DNA from: M3007 sp031425035 | GTDB taxonomy: Bacteria; Bacteroidota; Bacteroidia; Chitinophagales; Saprospiraceae | Length of the DNA stretch: 64,000 nucleotides | Direction of reading: 5' to 3' | Assembly (NCBI GenBank): GCA_031425035.1 | Contig: JANPIN010000069.1 | Span: 1 to 64,000 of the forward strand | Part shown: positions 35,750-44,400 of the stretch, piece after piece | How the letters are laid out: each line of letters starts with the position of its first letter | Position numbering within the stretch: the stretch's first letter is position 1 | Made by a program: the position numbers and the translations under genes | The notes under the pieces: generated by a model | What the model was told of the DNA's origin: nothing | Seen by the model: the letters and a program-made list of their open reading frames with translations, nothing else | Database searches by the model: none

Positions 35750-37101
35750 TACTCAATATTATGCAGTGAAGTGACTGTCCAGACTGCATACCAACGAACG
35801 AGCATCAACACCACAAAGGGCACTAATACCACGTGGAAACGGTCGCCCTGGGCAAAAGAAATAGCGCTCAGCAGCAAAATGCTGGCACTGAATACCGCCA
35901 AAACTTCGAACAGTCCGGGCTTTTGACGACGAATAAACACTTTAAAGCCGGCCATAGCCGCAAACAGCGCGATCAGCAGGGAGTAAGCAGCATTTTGCAG
36001 GCGGCAAATCCAGAAAAGCGCTTTGGCATTCCGTACAACGGCCGGGTTTTCCGAGCGCTTGGCGAGGAATTCCACGATGATGTTAGGCGCCAGGCTGTTG
36101 GACACCAGATTACGGGTATAAGAGCGTAGCAGCGCCGCTTTTCGCCCGGACCAGGTTTGTGCGCACTGCTGTTCCATGAGGGTCCTTTTGTCTTTCCAGT
36201 TGGAAATGCCGATGGTGTTATCGCCAATTTCGGCGGTGCCCATACCTAAAACTTCTCTCCGCCGGCCACGTTCCGTCTCCCAGTTTTCCCCGCGCTGCGC
36301 CCAGGAGGCGCCCGGCACTTCGGCGCTGGCATAGGCATCGATATAGGAATAATAGGTCAGCAGGCCAATATTGGAGGGCGAGAAGAGGTCGTAGCGGATT
36401 TTCATCATTGCCGTTTGCAGGCCCAGGGTAAAAAGCAGACTGAGCGCCATCCCGGCCGCCATTTTCCGGAATACGCGTTTGTCCTGCCGCACATACAGCA
36501 GTAGGGCCGGTACGAAAATCAGCAGCCACAAGGTGGCCGTCGCCCGGATCAGGGTGGTGTAACAAAAAACGAAAAAGGCGGCCAGCAGCCATTTCCAAGT
36601 TCCATCGCGCTGATACCGAATCCAGCACCAGACGGTCAGCAGCAGTAAAAAGGTGTACATGGTTTCGGTAATGGGCTGGCTGATGAACACGATGTTGCTC
36701 ACGTTCAGTCCGAATAACAGCGCCGGTACGTAAGAATGCCGGTTTTGCACTCCGAATAACTGTCCGCCAATACGCAGCAGCAACCAGATGCTGCCCAGCC
36801 AGCTGAGTGCATTGATCCCGTAACAGGTCCTGCCATACGCCTGAAAAGAGGTGTTGAAATACACGATCCAGCCGGTCAGCAGCGGAAAACCGAACATGCG
36901 GGTGGGGTGTGGCTGAAAAAAACGCAGGTATAAATTCCGGGCCGCTACGTGGTAGTCATAACCGTCGCCGTGCACAAACTCGGGCCGGAAGGCGTCGCCC
37001 GGCAGATCCAGCAGCAGGTGGATGGCTGTCGCATACAGGGCAAAAAACGCCAGCAGGCCGTAAGTCACGCTGCGGTGATGTATTTGTGGTACTTTTTCCA
37101 T
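35749..37101 (-). CDS. GT-C-type polytopic membrane protein
   Basis: This 450-residue protein has about ten hydrophobic segments. Its first extracytoplasmic loop contains the acidic HGDGYDYHVAARNLYL and, further on, FGFPLLTGWIVYF, similar to GT39/GT-C glycosyltransferases. It lacks a recognised C-terminal domain. Together with the overlapping downstream GT-C gene it forms a pair. The sugar and acceptor are unknown, but position ahead of PorU2 and the two GT4 enzymes fits surface-glycan assembly. Confidence 0.65.
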   Translation of the reverse strand: MEKVPQIHHRSVTYGLLAFFALYATAIHLLLDLPGDAFRPEFVHGDGYDYHVAARNLYLRFFQPHPTRMFGFPLLTGWIVYFNTSFQAYGRTCYGINALSWLGSIWLLLRIGGQLFGVQNRHSYVPALLFGLNVSNIVFISQPITETMYTFLLLLTVWCWIRYQRDGTWKWLLAAFFVFCYTTLIRATATLWLLIFVPALLLYVRQDKRVFRKMAAGMALSLLFTLGLQTAMMKIRYDLFSPSNIGLLTYYSYIDAYASAEVPGASWAQRGENWETERGRRREVLGMGTAEIGDNTIGISNWKDKRTLMEQQCAQTWSGRKAALLRSYTRNLVSNSLAPNIIVEFLAKRSENPAVVRNAKALFWICRLQNAAYSLLIALFAAMAGFKVFIRRQKPGLFEVLAVFSASILLLSAISFAQGDRFHVVLVPFVVLMLVRWYAVWTVTSLHNIE

Positions 37102-37169
37102 TCGGGCTAAGGTACTGTGGCTGACTATTGTACTTTTACTGCGACAAAGAAAAACAAAATCAGACCTGC

Positions 37170-38219
37170 ATGCTCGATTATTCCACCACCCGCCTGAGCC
37201 GTTTTGCCGCGACCTGGGTGGGCAACAAAAACCGCTACGAAGGCGTCGTCATTCCCAAACAAACCCTGGTGCCCCTGCACGACGTGGCCGAAGAACTGCT
37301 GATCCCCGCCTTTCTGAAACCCTTCGAAAAATCGGAGGAGTTCTTTTATTTCCATCATGATGAAGATGTAAGCAACCACCTGGTCTATCAGCGGTGTATG
37401 GCTATTTTTGAAAACCCGGAAGCGCTCTCCACCGAGGCGGCGCAGCTGGCGCAATTACTCTATCAGCACTGTGAAAACACCAAAATACAGGGCGGCGAAT
37501 TCTTTGTGGCCTATTTCGAGGACCTGATGCTGCAGGGCGAACCGGTGAATGCCATCGGCCTGTGGAAAGTGCAGAGCAAAGAGTCGTTCCTGAAAACCGA
37601 ACGCACGCCCGAAGCCTTCGCCATGAACGTGATTGAAGGCATTCCCACCGGCAAACCCGAAGTGGCAGCGCTTATTTTCCAGCTGGACGAAGCGGAAGGA
37701 TACCGCATTTGCGCCATCGATTCGGTCACGAAAAAAGACGAGCGCTCTTTCTGGAAAGATGATTTCCTGCGCCTGCGCCCCATTGAAGATAATTACTTCA
37801 ACACGCGGCACTATATCAGTCTGGCCAGCGAATTCATTACCCAGAAAGCCCCTTTCAAATTCGGCCTGGACCGTACTGAAACCATCGACAAACTCAACCG
37901 CTCGGGCGACTATTTCAAGGACAATGACGAGTTCGAGATCGATGATTTCGCCGGCAGCCTTTTTGCCGAAGAGGAGCAGCGCGAAGCCTTCAAGGAGTTC
38001 CGTGACGAATACGCCAAAGCCTATGCCGTGCCGCTGGAAGACAAGTTCGACATCAGTAACCAGGCCGTGAAGAAGGAGTTTAAAGTGTTCAAAAGCGTGA
38101 TCAAACTGGACAAGAATTTCCACCTGTACGTGCACGGCCGCCAGGACCTGATCGAGCGAGGTTTTGATGACGACAAAGGCAAAAAGTTTTACAAGGTATT
38201 TTTCGATAATGAAGAGTAG
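37170..38219 (+). CDS. NdpA/YejK-like nucleoid-associated protein
   Basis: This 349-residue protein starts at ATG 37170 (MLDYSTTRLSRFAATWVGNK); the longer frame from TTG 37128 is unsupported. It matches the nucleoid-associated protein NA37 family through the N-terminal ...VGNKNRYEGVVIPKQ, the central VAALIFQLDEAEGYRICAIDSV, and the C-terminal DLIERGFDDDKGKKFYKVFFDN. Family members bind the nucleoid; some are linked to phage defence or conflict. The stop codon (TAG 38217-38219) falls inside the inverted repeat at 38214. Confidence 0.7.
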   Translation: MLDYSTTRLSRFAATWVGNKNRYEGVVIPKQTLVPLHDVAEELLIPAFLKPFEKSEEFFYFHHDEDVSNHLVYQRCMAIFENPEALSTEAAQLAQLLYQHCENTKIQGGEFFVAYFEDLMLQGEPVNAIGLWKVQSKESFLKTERTPEAFAMNVIEGIPTGKPEVAALIFQLDEAEGYRICAIDSVTKKDERSFWKDDFLRLRPIEDNYFNTRHYISLASEFITQKAPFKFGLDRTETIDKLNRSGDYFKDNDEFEIDDFAGSLFAEEEQREAFKEFRDEYAKAYAVPLEDKFDISNQAVKKEFKVFKSVIKLDKNFHLYVHGRQDLIERGFDDDKGKKFYKVFFDNEE

Positions 38220-38877
38220 GGGTCCGGGCTCGCCCCTGCCCAACGTAACGCCAGGGGTACGGGCAGGTGGGTACGGGCAAGCAGGGTACGGGCCAGCCGC
38301 ACCCCTACTCAACGTCGCCAAACACATCACCCTCACCGAGTCGGAGCAGCATCATTTCCTGTCCCTGCTCCGGCCGAAGAAACTCCAGCGTCGCCATTTC
38401 CTGCTGCGCGCCGGCGACGTCTGCCGCGATTCCGTGTTCGTGACCACCGGCTGCCTGCGCGGCTACACGGTCGATAAAAACGGCTTCGAGCATATTTTAC
38501 AGTTTGCGCCGCCGGGCTGGTGGCTGGCCGATATGTACAGCATGCTGACCCGCCAGCCCGGCGAGCTCTACATCGAAGCGCTGGAAGATTCGGAAGTCCT
38601 GCTGCTCGACATCGACGATCGCGACCGGCTGATGCTGGAGATCCCTAAATTCGAGCGCTTCTTCCGGGTGATTACGGAAAACTCCCTGATCACTTTTCGC
38701 CAGCGTCTGCTGGAAAACCTGGGTATGCCTGCCCGGGATCGCTACGCGCGTTTTTGCCAGCGCTACCCCACCCTGATCGAATGCCTCCCGCAAAAACAGA
38801 TCGCGGCGTACATCGGCGTGACGCCAGAGTTTCTGAGTAAAATGCGGGGGGAAATGCGGCGCAAGAAAACGGTGTAA
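38209..38877 (+). CDS. Crp/Fnr-type regulator with a repeat-derived N-terminus
   Basis: This Crp/Fnr-family regulator has a cyclic-nucleotide-binding-like domain (FLLRAGDVCRDSVFVTTGCLRGY, about residues 60-160) and a C-terminal helix-turn-helix (LPQKQIAAYIGVTPEFLSKMRGEM). The only upstream in-frame ATGs are at 38164 and 38209. The one at 38209 overlaps ndpA by 11 bases and would add 33 residues rich in Gly and Pro that are encoded by a palindromic element (38214-38310). The natural N-terminus normally begins near HITLTESEQ. Either the element destroyed the native start or a longer protein is made. Regulated genes are unknown; the pirin gene follows. Confidence 0.7.
   Translation: MKSRGPGSPLPNVTPGVRAGGYGQAGYGPAAPLLNVAKHITLTESEQHHFLSLLRPKKLQRRHFLLRAGDVCRDSVFVTTGCLRGYTVDKNGFEHILQFAPPGWWLADMYSMLTRQPGELYIEALEDSEVLLLDIDDRDRLMLEIPKFERFFRVITENSLITFRQRLLENLGMPARDRYARFCQRYPTLIECLPQKQIAAYIGVTPEFLSKMRGEMRRKKTV
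38214..38310. repeat. 97-bp palindromic element between ndpA and crp
   Basis: Perfect 10-bp inverted ends (GAGTAGGGGT at 38214-38223 and ACCCCTACTC at 38301-38310) flank a G-rich core with three GGTACGGGC copies. The left end supplies the ndpA stop codon and the element reads in frame into crp. Confidence 0.8.
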
Positions 38878-38993
38878 AAAAAGACGCGAACGATGCTGTG
38901 CAACGCGCGAACGACGCTGTGCACTTTTCTTAATCTACATTATTGGATGCCCAGCCCCATTGTCCGCATTTTTGTACCCTCAAACAAAAGGCA

Positions 38994-39872
38994 ATGGAAA
39001 GAAAGGATTTTCTAAAAAAAACGGCGCTTGCCGTCGGCGCCCTGACCGCCGGAACCGCAGTGGCCGCTTCCCGCACGGACGGCAAACCATCCACCTACGA
39101 CAAACTGATGCAGCAGGTGGGTTTCAATCATTTACCTAACAACGAGGAAAAAACTATGCAAACCGTTCTGCACCGCGCCGAGACGCGCGGCCACGCCAAC
39201 CATGGCTGGCTGGATTCGCACCACACCTTCAGTTTCGCCAACTACTATAACCCCGAACGCGTACACTTCGGCGTACTGCGCGTGCTGAATGACGACGTGG
39301 TATCGGCTGAACGCGGCTTCGGTACCCACCCGCACGATAATATGGAGATCATAAGCATTCCGCTGGAAGGCGCGCTGCAACATAAAGACAGTATGGGCAC
39401 GCTGGCCACTATCCGCCAAGGCGATGTGCAGGTGATGAGCGCCGGCACGGGCGTGCAACACAGCGAATACAACGCCAACAGCGATCAGCCGGTCAAATTC
39501 CTCCAGATCTGGGTGTTTCCGAATAAGAAAAACGTCACCCCCCGCTACGACCAGATCACCCTGCAGGACAGCGAATCGCGCAATAAACTCCAGCAGATCC
39601 TGTCGCCCAACCCGGAAGATGCCGGCGTGTGGATCCACCAGAATACCTGGTTCCACTTGGGTAATTTCGATGCCGGCCATACGGAAACTTATGCCCTGAA
39701 AGCGGCGGCAGGCAACGGCGTGTATGCGTTCGTACTCGCCGGCGACGTCACCATCGAAGGGCAGGCGCTGCATACCCGCGACGGTTTCGGCCTCTGGGAC
39801 GTGGGTAAAATCCAGATCACGGCAGACAGTGACGCGAAGCTGCTGCTGATGGAAGTGCCGATGGAAGTGTAG
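38994..39872 (+). CDS. Pirin-family protein with a Tat-like leader
   Basis: This 292-residue protein starts at ATG 38994 (MERKDFLKKTALAVGALTAG), a leader resembling a twin-arginine signal with Arg-Lys in place of Arg-Arg. The canonical pirin begins at about residue 55 (MQTVLHRAETRGHANHGWL). The cupin domain shows the metal-binding pattern HPHDNMEIISIPLEGALQHKDSMG and GTGVQHSEYNA. Pirins act as metal-dependent quercetinase-like enzymes or as redox-linked regulators. A leader would place this copy in the periplasm, which is unusual. The start might instead be at the internal Met, giving a cytoplasmic protein. Confidence 0.75.
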   Translation: MERKDFLKKTALAVGALTAGTAVAASRTDGKPSTYDKLMQQVGFNHLPNNEEKTMQTVLHRAETRGHANHGWLDSHHTFSFANYYNPERVHFGVLRVLNDDVVSAERGFGTHPHDNMEIISIPLEGALQHKDSMGTLATIRQGDVQVMSAGTGVQHSEYNANSDQPVKFLQIWVFPNKKNVTPRYDQITLQDSESRNKLQQILSPNPEDAGVWIHQNTWFHLGNFDAGHTETYALKAAAGNGVYAFVLAGDVTIEGQALHTRDGFGLWDVGKIQITADSDAKLLLMEVPMEV

Positions 39873-39884
39873 GGAGGTTCGTTG

Positions 39885-39965
39885 GTTTGGAAGGGTGGTA
39901 GGGTTGTTTTTCATAACCACATGGGATAAGTGGTCGTGAAAAACAACCCTACCACCCTTCCAAAC
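39885..39965. repeat. Long perfect inverted repeat (29-bp arms)
   Basis: Arms 39885-39913 and 39937-39965 are perfect reverse complements separated by a 23-nt spacer that itself contains CCAC...GTGG. The arms begin GTTTGGAAGGGTGG. The hairpin lies between the pirin stop and osmC. Confidence 0.9.
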
Positions 39966-40023
39966 ACTCCAAACCAACAAACTAACAAACTCTTTTTTTT
40001 ACGATCTTCGCAATTTACCTACT

Positions 40024-40419
40024 ATGGCTCAGATTACGGCAAGTATTGGCGCGTCCGGACTGGTTACCCAGGTTGTTTCGGCCACCCATCATCATTTAAT
40101 AGCGGACGAGCCCCTGTTGCTCGGCGGCACGGAAAGCGGTTTTACGCCCGGCGAACTGCTCGCTTCGGGTTTGGCGAGCTGCACCTGCATGACGCTGCAA
40201 CTATACGCCGTCCGCAAAAACTGGCCGCTGACGGGTGCGGAAGTCAGCGTACATTTCGAGCGCGATGCCTTGGCGAAACAGTCGACCTTCGTTTGCACCA
40301 TTCGTTTACTGGGCGATCTGGAGGAAGAGCAACGGCAGCGTTTGCTGGAAATCGCCCATAAATGCCCGTTGCACCTGGCGCTCACCCAACCGATCACCAT
40401 TACCACTTCGCTCGTATGA
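40024..40419 (+). CDS. OsmC-family protein
   Basis: This 131-residue OsmC-like protein has the GGTESGFTPGELLASGLASCTCMTL segment with the redox-active Cys (in SCTC), preceded by the peroxidase-type Arg/Glu context, and VSVHFERDA. OsmC proteins reduce organic hydroperoxides using a Cys pair. The second conserved cysteine, in the second helix of the pair, appears as C in SCTC or KCPLHLALTQ. The gene overlaps the CDGSH gene by four bases (ATGA at 40416-40419). Confidence 0.85.
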   Translation: MAQITASIGASGLVTQVVSATHHHLIADEPLLLGGTESGFTPGELLASGLASCTCMTLQLYAVRKNWPLTGAEVSVHFERDALAKQSTFVCTIRLLGDLEEEQRQRLLEIAHKCPLHLALTQPITITTSLV

Positions 40420-40847
40420 CCGACATGACGAAAAAGTACACGAACGGCGACATCACGGTCGTCTGGAAACCCGATGCCTGCATCCATTCCCGCCTCTGCT
40501 GGACCCAGTTGGCGGAAGTATTTGATCCCCGCAAACGTCCATGGGTGAACATAGAAGGTGCGGACACTGCGCGCATCATCGATCAGGTGAGCAAATGTCC
40601 GAGTGCGGCCCTGAGTTATTACCGCAATGAAGAACCGGCGCCCGCGCCCGAAATTACGGCGGAAAGTATCGTCGAAATAGTGCCCAACGGCCCGCTGCTG
40701 GCCTATGGCAACCTGAGCCTGAAATTTGCGGATGGCCGCGAAGAAAAGAAATCCAAAGTGACCGCCTTTTGCCGCTGCGGACAATCGAATAACAAACCTT
40801 TCTGCGATGGCAGCCATGTAGCGGCGGGGTTTTCGGATCAGGGGTAG
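40416..40847 (+). CDS. Fer4-like plus CDGSH iron-sulfur protein
   Basis: This 143-residue protein combines a Mjnl/Fer4_19-like N-terminal part (KPDACIHSRLCWTQ, VSKCPSAALSY) with a CDGSH-type zinc-finger-like [2Fe-2S] domain (FCRCGQSNNKPFCDGSH). The latter holds the Cys3His cluster ligands. It is probably a small redox or electron-transfer protein. The ATGA overlap with osmC makes a redox pair likely. An alternative start at ATG 40425 is possible. Confidence 0.8.
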   Translation: MTDMTKKYTNGDITVVWKPDACIHSRLCWTQLAEVFDPRKRPWVNIEGADTARIIDQVSKCPSAALSYYRNEEPAPAPEITAESIVEIVPNGPLLAYGNLSLKFADGREEKKSKVTAFCRCGQSNNKPFCDGSHVAAGFSDQG

Positions 40848-40870
40848 GCGCAGCGCGATCTAAAAGCGCA

Positions 40871-41091
40871 GAGGTGTCATCCCGACTTTTCAGGAGGGGT
40901 GACCTCTCTGAGCAGCACGATCAATAGTCAAACGAAACATCTAATGTTCCGAGATGTCACCCTGATGATCCCGACTCTTCTATCTAAAAGCCCCGATTTA
41001 TTTTTTACAATTATATTTAGCCCACATAAAATCTAACATAGTTCTCGCTGTTCCGAGATGTCACCCTGATGAAAAATCAGGATGACACCTC
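40871..41091. repeat. REP-like palindromes upstream of the transposase
   Basis: An imperfect palindrome of type A (GAGGTGTCATCCC...GGGTGACCTCTC, 40871-40908), a half copy of type B (GAGATGTCACCCTGATGATC, 40951-40970) and a full type B hairpin at 41055-41091 (16-bp arms with loop GAAAA, two G/T-type mismatches). All share GAGRTGTCA with the downstream array. Confidence 0.85.
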
Positions 41092-41129
41092 TACACGGGA
41101 GCACCCACATACTACTTTACCAGAAATCC

Positions 41130-41804
41130 ATGAAAACCCGATTAGACCGCCTTGCCCATTTCCATCCCGAAGCACATTATCACGTTTTTAACCGTACGAA
41201 CAACCGGGAACCGCTGTTCGTGACGGATGAAAACCGACGTTTTTTCTTACAACAGTATAAGAAGTTTCTGGGGCCATATGTGGATACTTTTGCCTGGTGT
41301 TTGATGGAGAACCATTTCCATTTTAGTATTCGTATAAAACCGGCTGTCGTCATTACCGAGATTATTCAGCAAACGCCGGAAATACATCGTATTGTAACGC
41401 AGGAACGTTTTTTAGAAACACACGCTCTGGAACGTGATTACCATGCGGTCATTGAACGGCAGTTTACGCGGCTTTTTACGGTCTATGCCATGGCTTTTAA
41501 TAAGGAATTTGACCGTAGTGGTAACCTGTTTCATCGACCTTTTAAACGGGTGGCTATTGATAATGAAAATCACCTGATATGGTTGATCTATTATATCCAT
41601 GCCAACATCGCTAAACATGGCGTCATGGCCGATTTTACCCGCTATTTATGGAGTTCATATCCAGCATTTTTATCTGATCAAGTGACTACTTTATGTGAAC
41701 AGGAGGTGCTGGATTGGTTTGGCGGACTGGAGAGGTTTATAGCGTTTCATCAACCCGGAATAGATTTGCCCCCCGCGCTTACTTTTCTAAAGCTCGAAGA
41801 ATAA
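41130..41804 (+). CDS. REP-associated tyrosine transposase (RAYT)
   Basis: This 224-residue protein starts at ATG 41130 (MKTRLDRLAHFHPEAHYHVF). It belongs to the Y1/HUH family that processes REP palindromes: the metal-binding HUH motif is H62-F-H64 in ENHFHFSI, and the nucleophile is expected at Tyr155 in YYIHANIAKHG. A FNRTNNREPLF segment matches the RAYT N-terminal signature. It is flanked on both sides by palindromes with a shared sequence, which suggests that these are its substrates. Intact length and motifs suggest it may be active. Confidence 0.85.
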   Translation: MKTRLDRLAHFHPEAHYHVFNRTNNREPLFVTDENRRFFLQQYKKFLGPYVDTFAWCLMENHFHFSIRIKPAVVITEIIQQTPEIHRIVTQERFLETHALERDYHAVIERQFTRLFTVYAMAFNKEFDRSGNLFHRPFKRVAIDNENHLIWLIYYIHANIAKHGVMADFTRYLWSSYPAFLSDQVTTLCEQEVLDWFGGLERFIAFHQPGIDLPPALTFLKLEE

Positions 41805-41816
41805 TGCTCCCGCGCA

Positions 41817-42116
41817 GAGGTGTCATCCCGACTTTTTCAGGAGGGGTGACATCTCGAAGCAGCGCGATCTAAAAGCGCAGAGGTGTCATCCCGACTTTCC
41901 AGGAGGGGTGACCTCTCGAAGCAGCGCGATCTAAAAGCGCAGAGGTGTCATCCCGACTTTCCAGGAGGGGTGACCTCTCGAAGCAGCCCAACCAAAAGGG
42001 CAAAAGTTTATCCTGATTCTAGAAGAACCACACGTCGTATGCAACACCGCATTAGCCAATACGAAACACCCATTGTTCCGAGATGTCACCCTGATGAAAA
42101 ATCAGGATGACACCTC
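41817..42116. repeat. REP array downstream of the transposase
   Basis: Three tandem type A units begin at 41817, 41880 and 41942 (spacings 63 and 62 bp), each with GAGGTGTCATCCCGAC...GGGGTGACCTCTC or a one-base variant and a GCGCGATCTAAAAGCGCA spacer. A full type B hairpin lies at 42080-42116 (loop GAAAA), nearly identical to that at 41055. The 41805-42196 gap holds no supported gene. Confidence 0.9.
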
Positions 42117-42196
42117 TACACGCCCCCACGTTTTGCCTGACCAGCATGTCGGGAGATTTGAATCTTGGCGTTCCTAATAACCGGCAGATCGTCAAC

Positions 42197-42772
42197 TCAA
42201 TGAAACTCCATGCCCACCACCTGCCAGGTCTCCCCGGTCAATACATCATCATATACCTGCAGGGTCTCAAAACCAACCCGGGCATGGGCGCGCAGTGAGC
42301 GGGTGTTCCGGGCGGAAATTTCCGTCACGGTGAAATCGTAATGCGGGGCATACACGGCTTTCATGCGGGCGTACAAACCATCGAACACGCCCTGACCGCG
42401 AAAATCCTCGGCCACGCAGACCTGGCCCATCACGAACCAGTGTGTTTCATCCCGCAGGGGCCGTCCCCGCCAGGAGAGGGTATACAAAAGGTCGAACATG
42501 GGCTGTAAAATGGGCACATCCGCAGCAAAGTCCGGCGGCATGACCAGGGCGTAACCCACCACCAGATCTTTTACTTTGGCAATGATGGAAGGCGTATGCT
42601 TATTCATACGCCGCAGGACCGCCGGTTCATGGCGCACCGTCAGGAAACCTTGTTCGGTTTTGTCCGCAGCGGACAGGGCGCTGGCATGGTTCCTGCTTTG
42701 CAGATCCAGGATCTGGGTGCATTCCTGTGGCGAACTGACCGTGGTAAATTGTATAAGATCGGAGACTTGCAT
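42197..42772 (-). CDS. GNAT-family N-acetyltransferase
   Basis: This 191-residue protein starts at 42772 (MQVSDLIQFTTVSS). The GNAT core is seen in MGQVCVAEDFRGQGVFDGLYARM, which is motif A with the R-G-x-G-x-F pattern, and NTRSLRAHARVGF, motif B. The substrate is unknown. It is divergent from the pnt operon, 154 bp away. The longer frame upstream is unsupported. Confidence 0.8.
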   Translation of the reverse strand: MQVSDLIQFTTVSSPQECTQILDLQSRNHASALSAADKTEQGFLTVRHEPAVLRRMNKHTPSIIAKVKDLVVGYALVMPPDFAADVPILQPMFDLLYTLSWRGRPLRDETHWFVMGQVCVAEDFRGQGVFDGLYARMKAVYAPHYDFTVTEISARNTRSLRAHARVGFETLQVYDDVLTGETWQVVGMEFH

Positions 42773-42926
42773 AGCGTTTGAACAGGACCCAAAAATAAGC
42801 CGTTCATTTCCATTTTTTCTCTTCCCCAAAAACTGCTACTTTCGGGCCGCCAAATCTGAAGTGCTCCCAAAGCGGTCACCAAGAGCTGGCAAAGCCCCCT
42901 TTACCAAACCTAACCAAAGCACAATT

Positions 42927-44057
42927 ATGACACTTGGTATTTTGAAAGAACCCGGCGACGAGCGACGGGTGGCCCTCGCCCCCGATGCCGTTTCGGCTTT
43001 ATTGAAAACGGGAATTGAAACCATTTTAGTCGAAGAAGACGCCGGCGCAAAAGCTTTTTTTAAAGACGCCGACTATGCGCAACAAGGCGCCAAAGTAGTC
43101 AGCCTCGCCACCATCCTCCAGGAATCAAATATTCTGGTGGCTATTCAGCCGCCGGCCGTAGAAACCATTCGCCAGCTGACACCCGGCCAGGTGCTGATCG
43201 GTCAGTTCAACGCCCTGGCCCAGCCGGCGCTGGTCGACGCATTTGTCCAGGTAAAAATCACCGCCTTCAGCCTCGATCTGGTGCCCCGGAGCAGCCGCGC
43301 CCAGGCGATGGACGTACTATCTTCCATGGCGACCGTGGCCGGTTATAAGGCGGTACTCGTGGCCGCCAGTCAGCTGCCTACTTTTTTCCCGATGTTCATG
43401 ACCGCTGCCGGCACCGTCAAACCGGCCAAAGTGCTGATCCTGGGCGCCGGAGTGGCCGGTTTGCAGGCCATCGCCACCGCCAAACGACTCGGCGCCGTGG
43501 TGGAAGCCTTCGACGTACGCCGGGCAGCCAAAGAAGAAGTCCTGAGTCTGGGCGCGAAATTCGTGGAAGTCGAGGGCGCAACCGATGATACCAGCGCCGG
43601 CGGTTATGCCGTGGAACAGTCCGAAGATTTCAAAAAGCGCCAGGCAGATCTCATTCATCAGCATGCCCTGATGGCCGATGTCGTAATCTGCACCGCGCAG
43701 ATCCCCGGCCGGAAAGCCCCGCTGCTTTTGCACCGCGCCACCGTGGAGCAAATGAAAACCGGCGCCGTCATCGTCGATCTCGCCGCTTCCTCCGGTGGGA
43801 ATGCCGCCGGCTCGGAAAATGGTAAAACCGTGTGGATCAATGGCGTATGCATCATTGGCGATAGTAACCTGCCGGCGTCCATTCCGAAAGATGCCAGCGT
43901 GATGTTCGGCAAGAACATGGTTAATTTCCTGAAACTCCTGGCTGTCAAAGGAGAACTAACCCTCAATTTTGAAGACGATATTGTCGCCGCCAGTTGCATC
44001 GCCCACCAGGGAGAAGTCGTCAGTGCCCGCCTGAAACAGGTGATGCAAACCGCATAA
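42927..44057 (+). CDS. pntAA: NAD(P) transhydrogenase alpha subunit, part 1
   Basis: This 376-residue protein starts at ATG 42927 (MTLGILKEPGDERRVALAPD). It is the NAD(H)-binding domain I of proton-translocating transhydrogenase, with the Rossmann motif LILGAGVAGLQAIATAKRLGA and the segment AFDVRRAAKEEVLSLGAKF. In the complex it passes hydride between NAD(H) and the NADP(H) domain. The subunit is split, as in many bacteria, with the membrane part encoded by the next genes. A TACTTTCG box at 42837-42844 may be part of its promoter. Confidence 0.9.
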   Translation: MTLGILKEPGDERRVALAPDAVSALLKTGIETILVEEDAGAKAFFKDADYAQQGAKVVSLATILQESNILVAIQPPAVETIRQLTPGQVLIGQFNALAQPALVDAFVQVKITAFSLDLVPRSSRAQAMDVLSSMATVAGYKAVLVAASQLPTFFPMFMTAAGTVKPAKVLILGAGVAGLQAIATAKRLGAVVEAFDVRRAAKEEVLSLGAKFVEVEGATDDTSAGGYAVEQSEDFKKRQADLIHQHALMADVVICTAQIPGRKAPLLLHRATVEQMKTGAVIVDLAASSGGNAAGSENGKTVWINGVCIIGDSNLPASIPKDASVMFGKNMVNFLKLLAVKGELTLNFEDDIVAASCIAHQGEVVSARLKQVMQTA

Positions 44058-44089
44058 TACATCATAAACTCAGCCAGTCCTTTCCGCTA

Positions 44090-44389
44090 ATGTTCAGCTT
44101 TTTCCTTGAAAATCAACAAACTATATACATCGTCATTTTGTCCATTCTCCTGGGCATCGAGGTGATTTCCAATGTGCCGGCCATCCTGCATACGCCCCTC
44201 ATGTCGGGCGCGAATGCCATCCACGGCGTGGTCATTATTGGCGCCATCATCGTCATGGGCCATGCCCGCAGCGACGACTACCTGGCGCTGATCCTTGGTT
44301 TCCTGGCCGTGATCATGGGGACTCTCAACGTGGTCGGCGGCTTCGTGGTCACCAACCGCATGCTCGAAATGTTCAAAAAGAAAAAATAA
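44090..44389 (+). CDS. pntAB: NAD(P) transhydrogenase alpha subunit, part 2
   Basis: This 99-residue protein starts at ATG 44090 (MFSFFLENQQTIYIVIL). It is the small membrane subunit with about three transmembrane helices (EVISNVPAILHTPLMSGANA, GVVIIGAIIVMGHA and a third helix rich in Gly and Leu). It contributes to the proton channel domain II. The gap from pntAA is 32 bp. Confidence 0.9.
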   Translation: MFSFFLENQQTIYIVILSILLGIEVISNVPAILHTPLMSGANAIHGVVIIGAIIVMGHARSDDYLALILGFLAVIMGTLNVVGGFVVTNRMLEMFKKKK

Positions 44390-44400
44390 GCACTTTGAAG

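Noticed and set aside
41883..42110. 75-aa open frame
   Set aside because: Translation of REP repeats.
41817..42116. CRISPR array
   Set aside because: The units are palindromic with nearly identical spacers (62-63 bp period), and a RAYT transposase is adjacent. This is a REP array.
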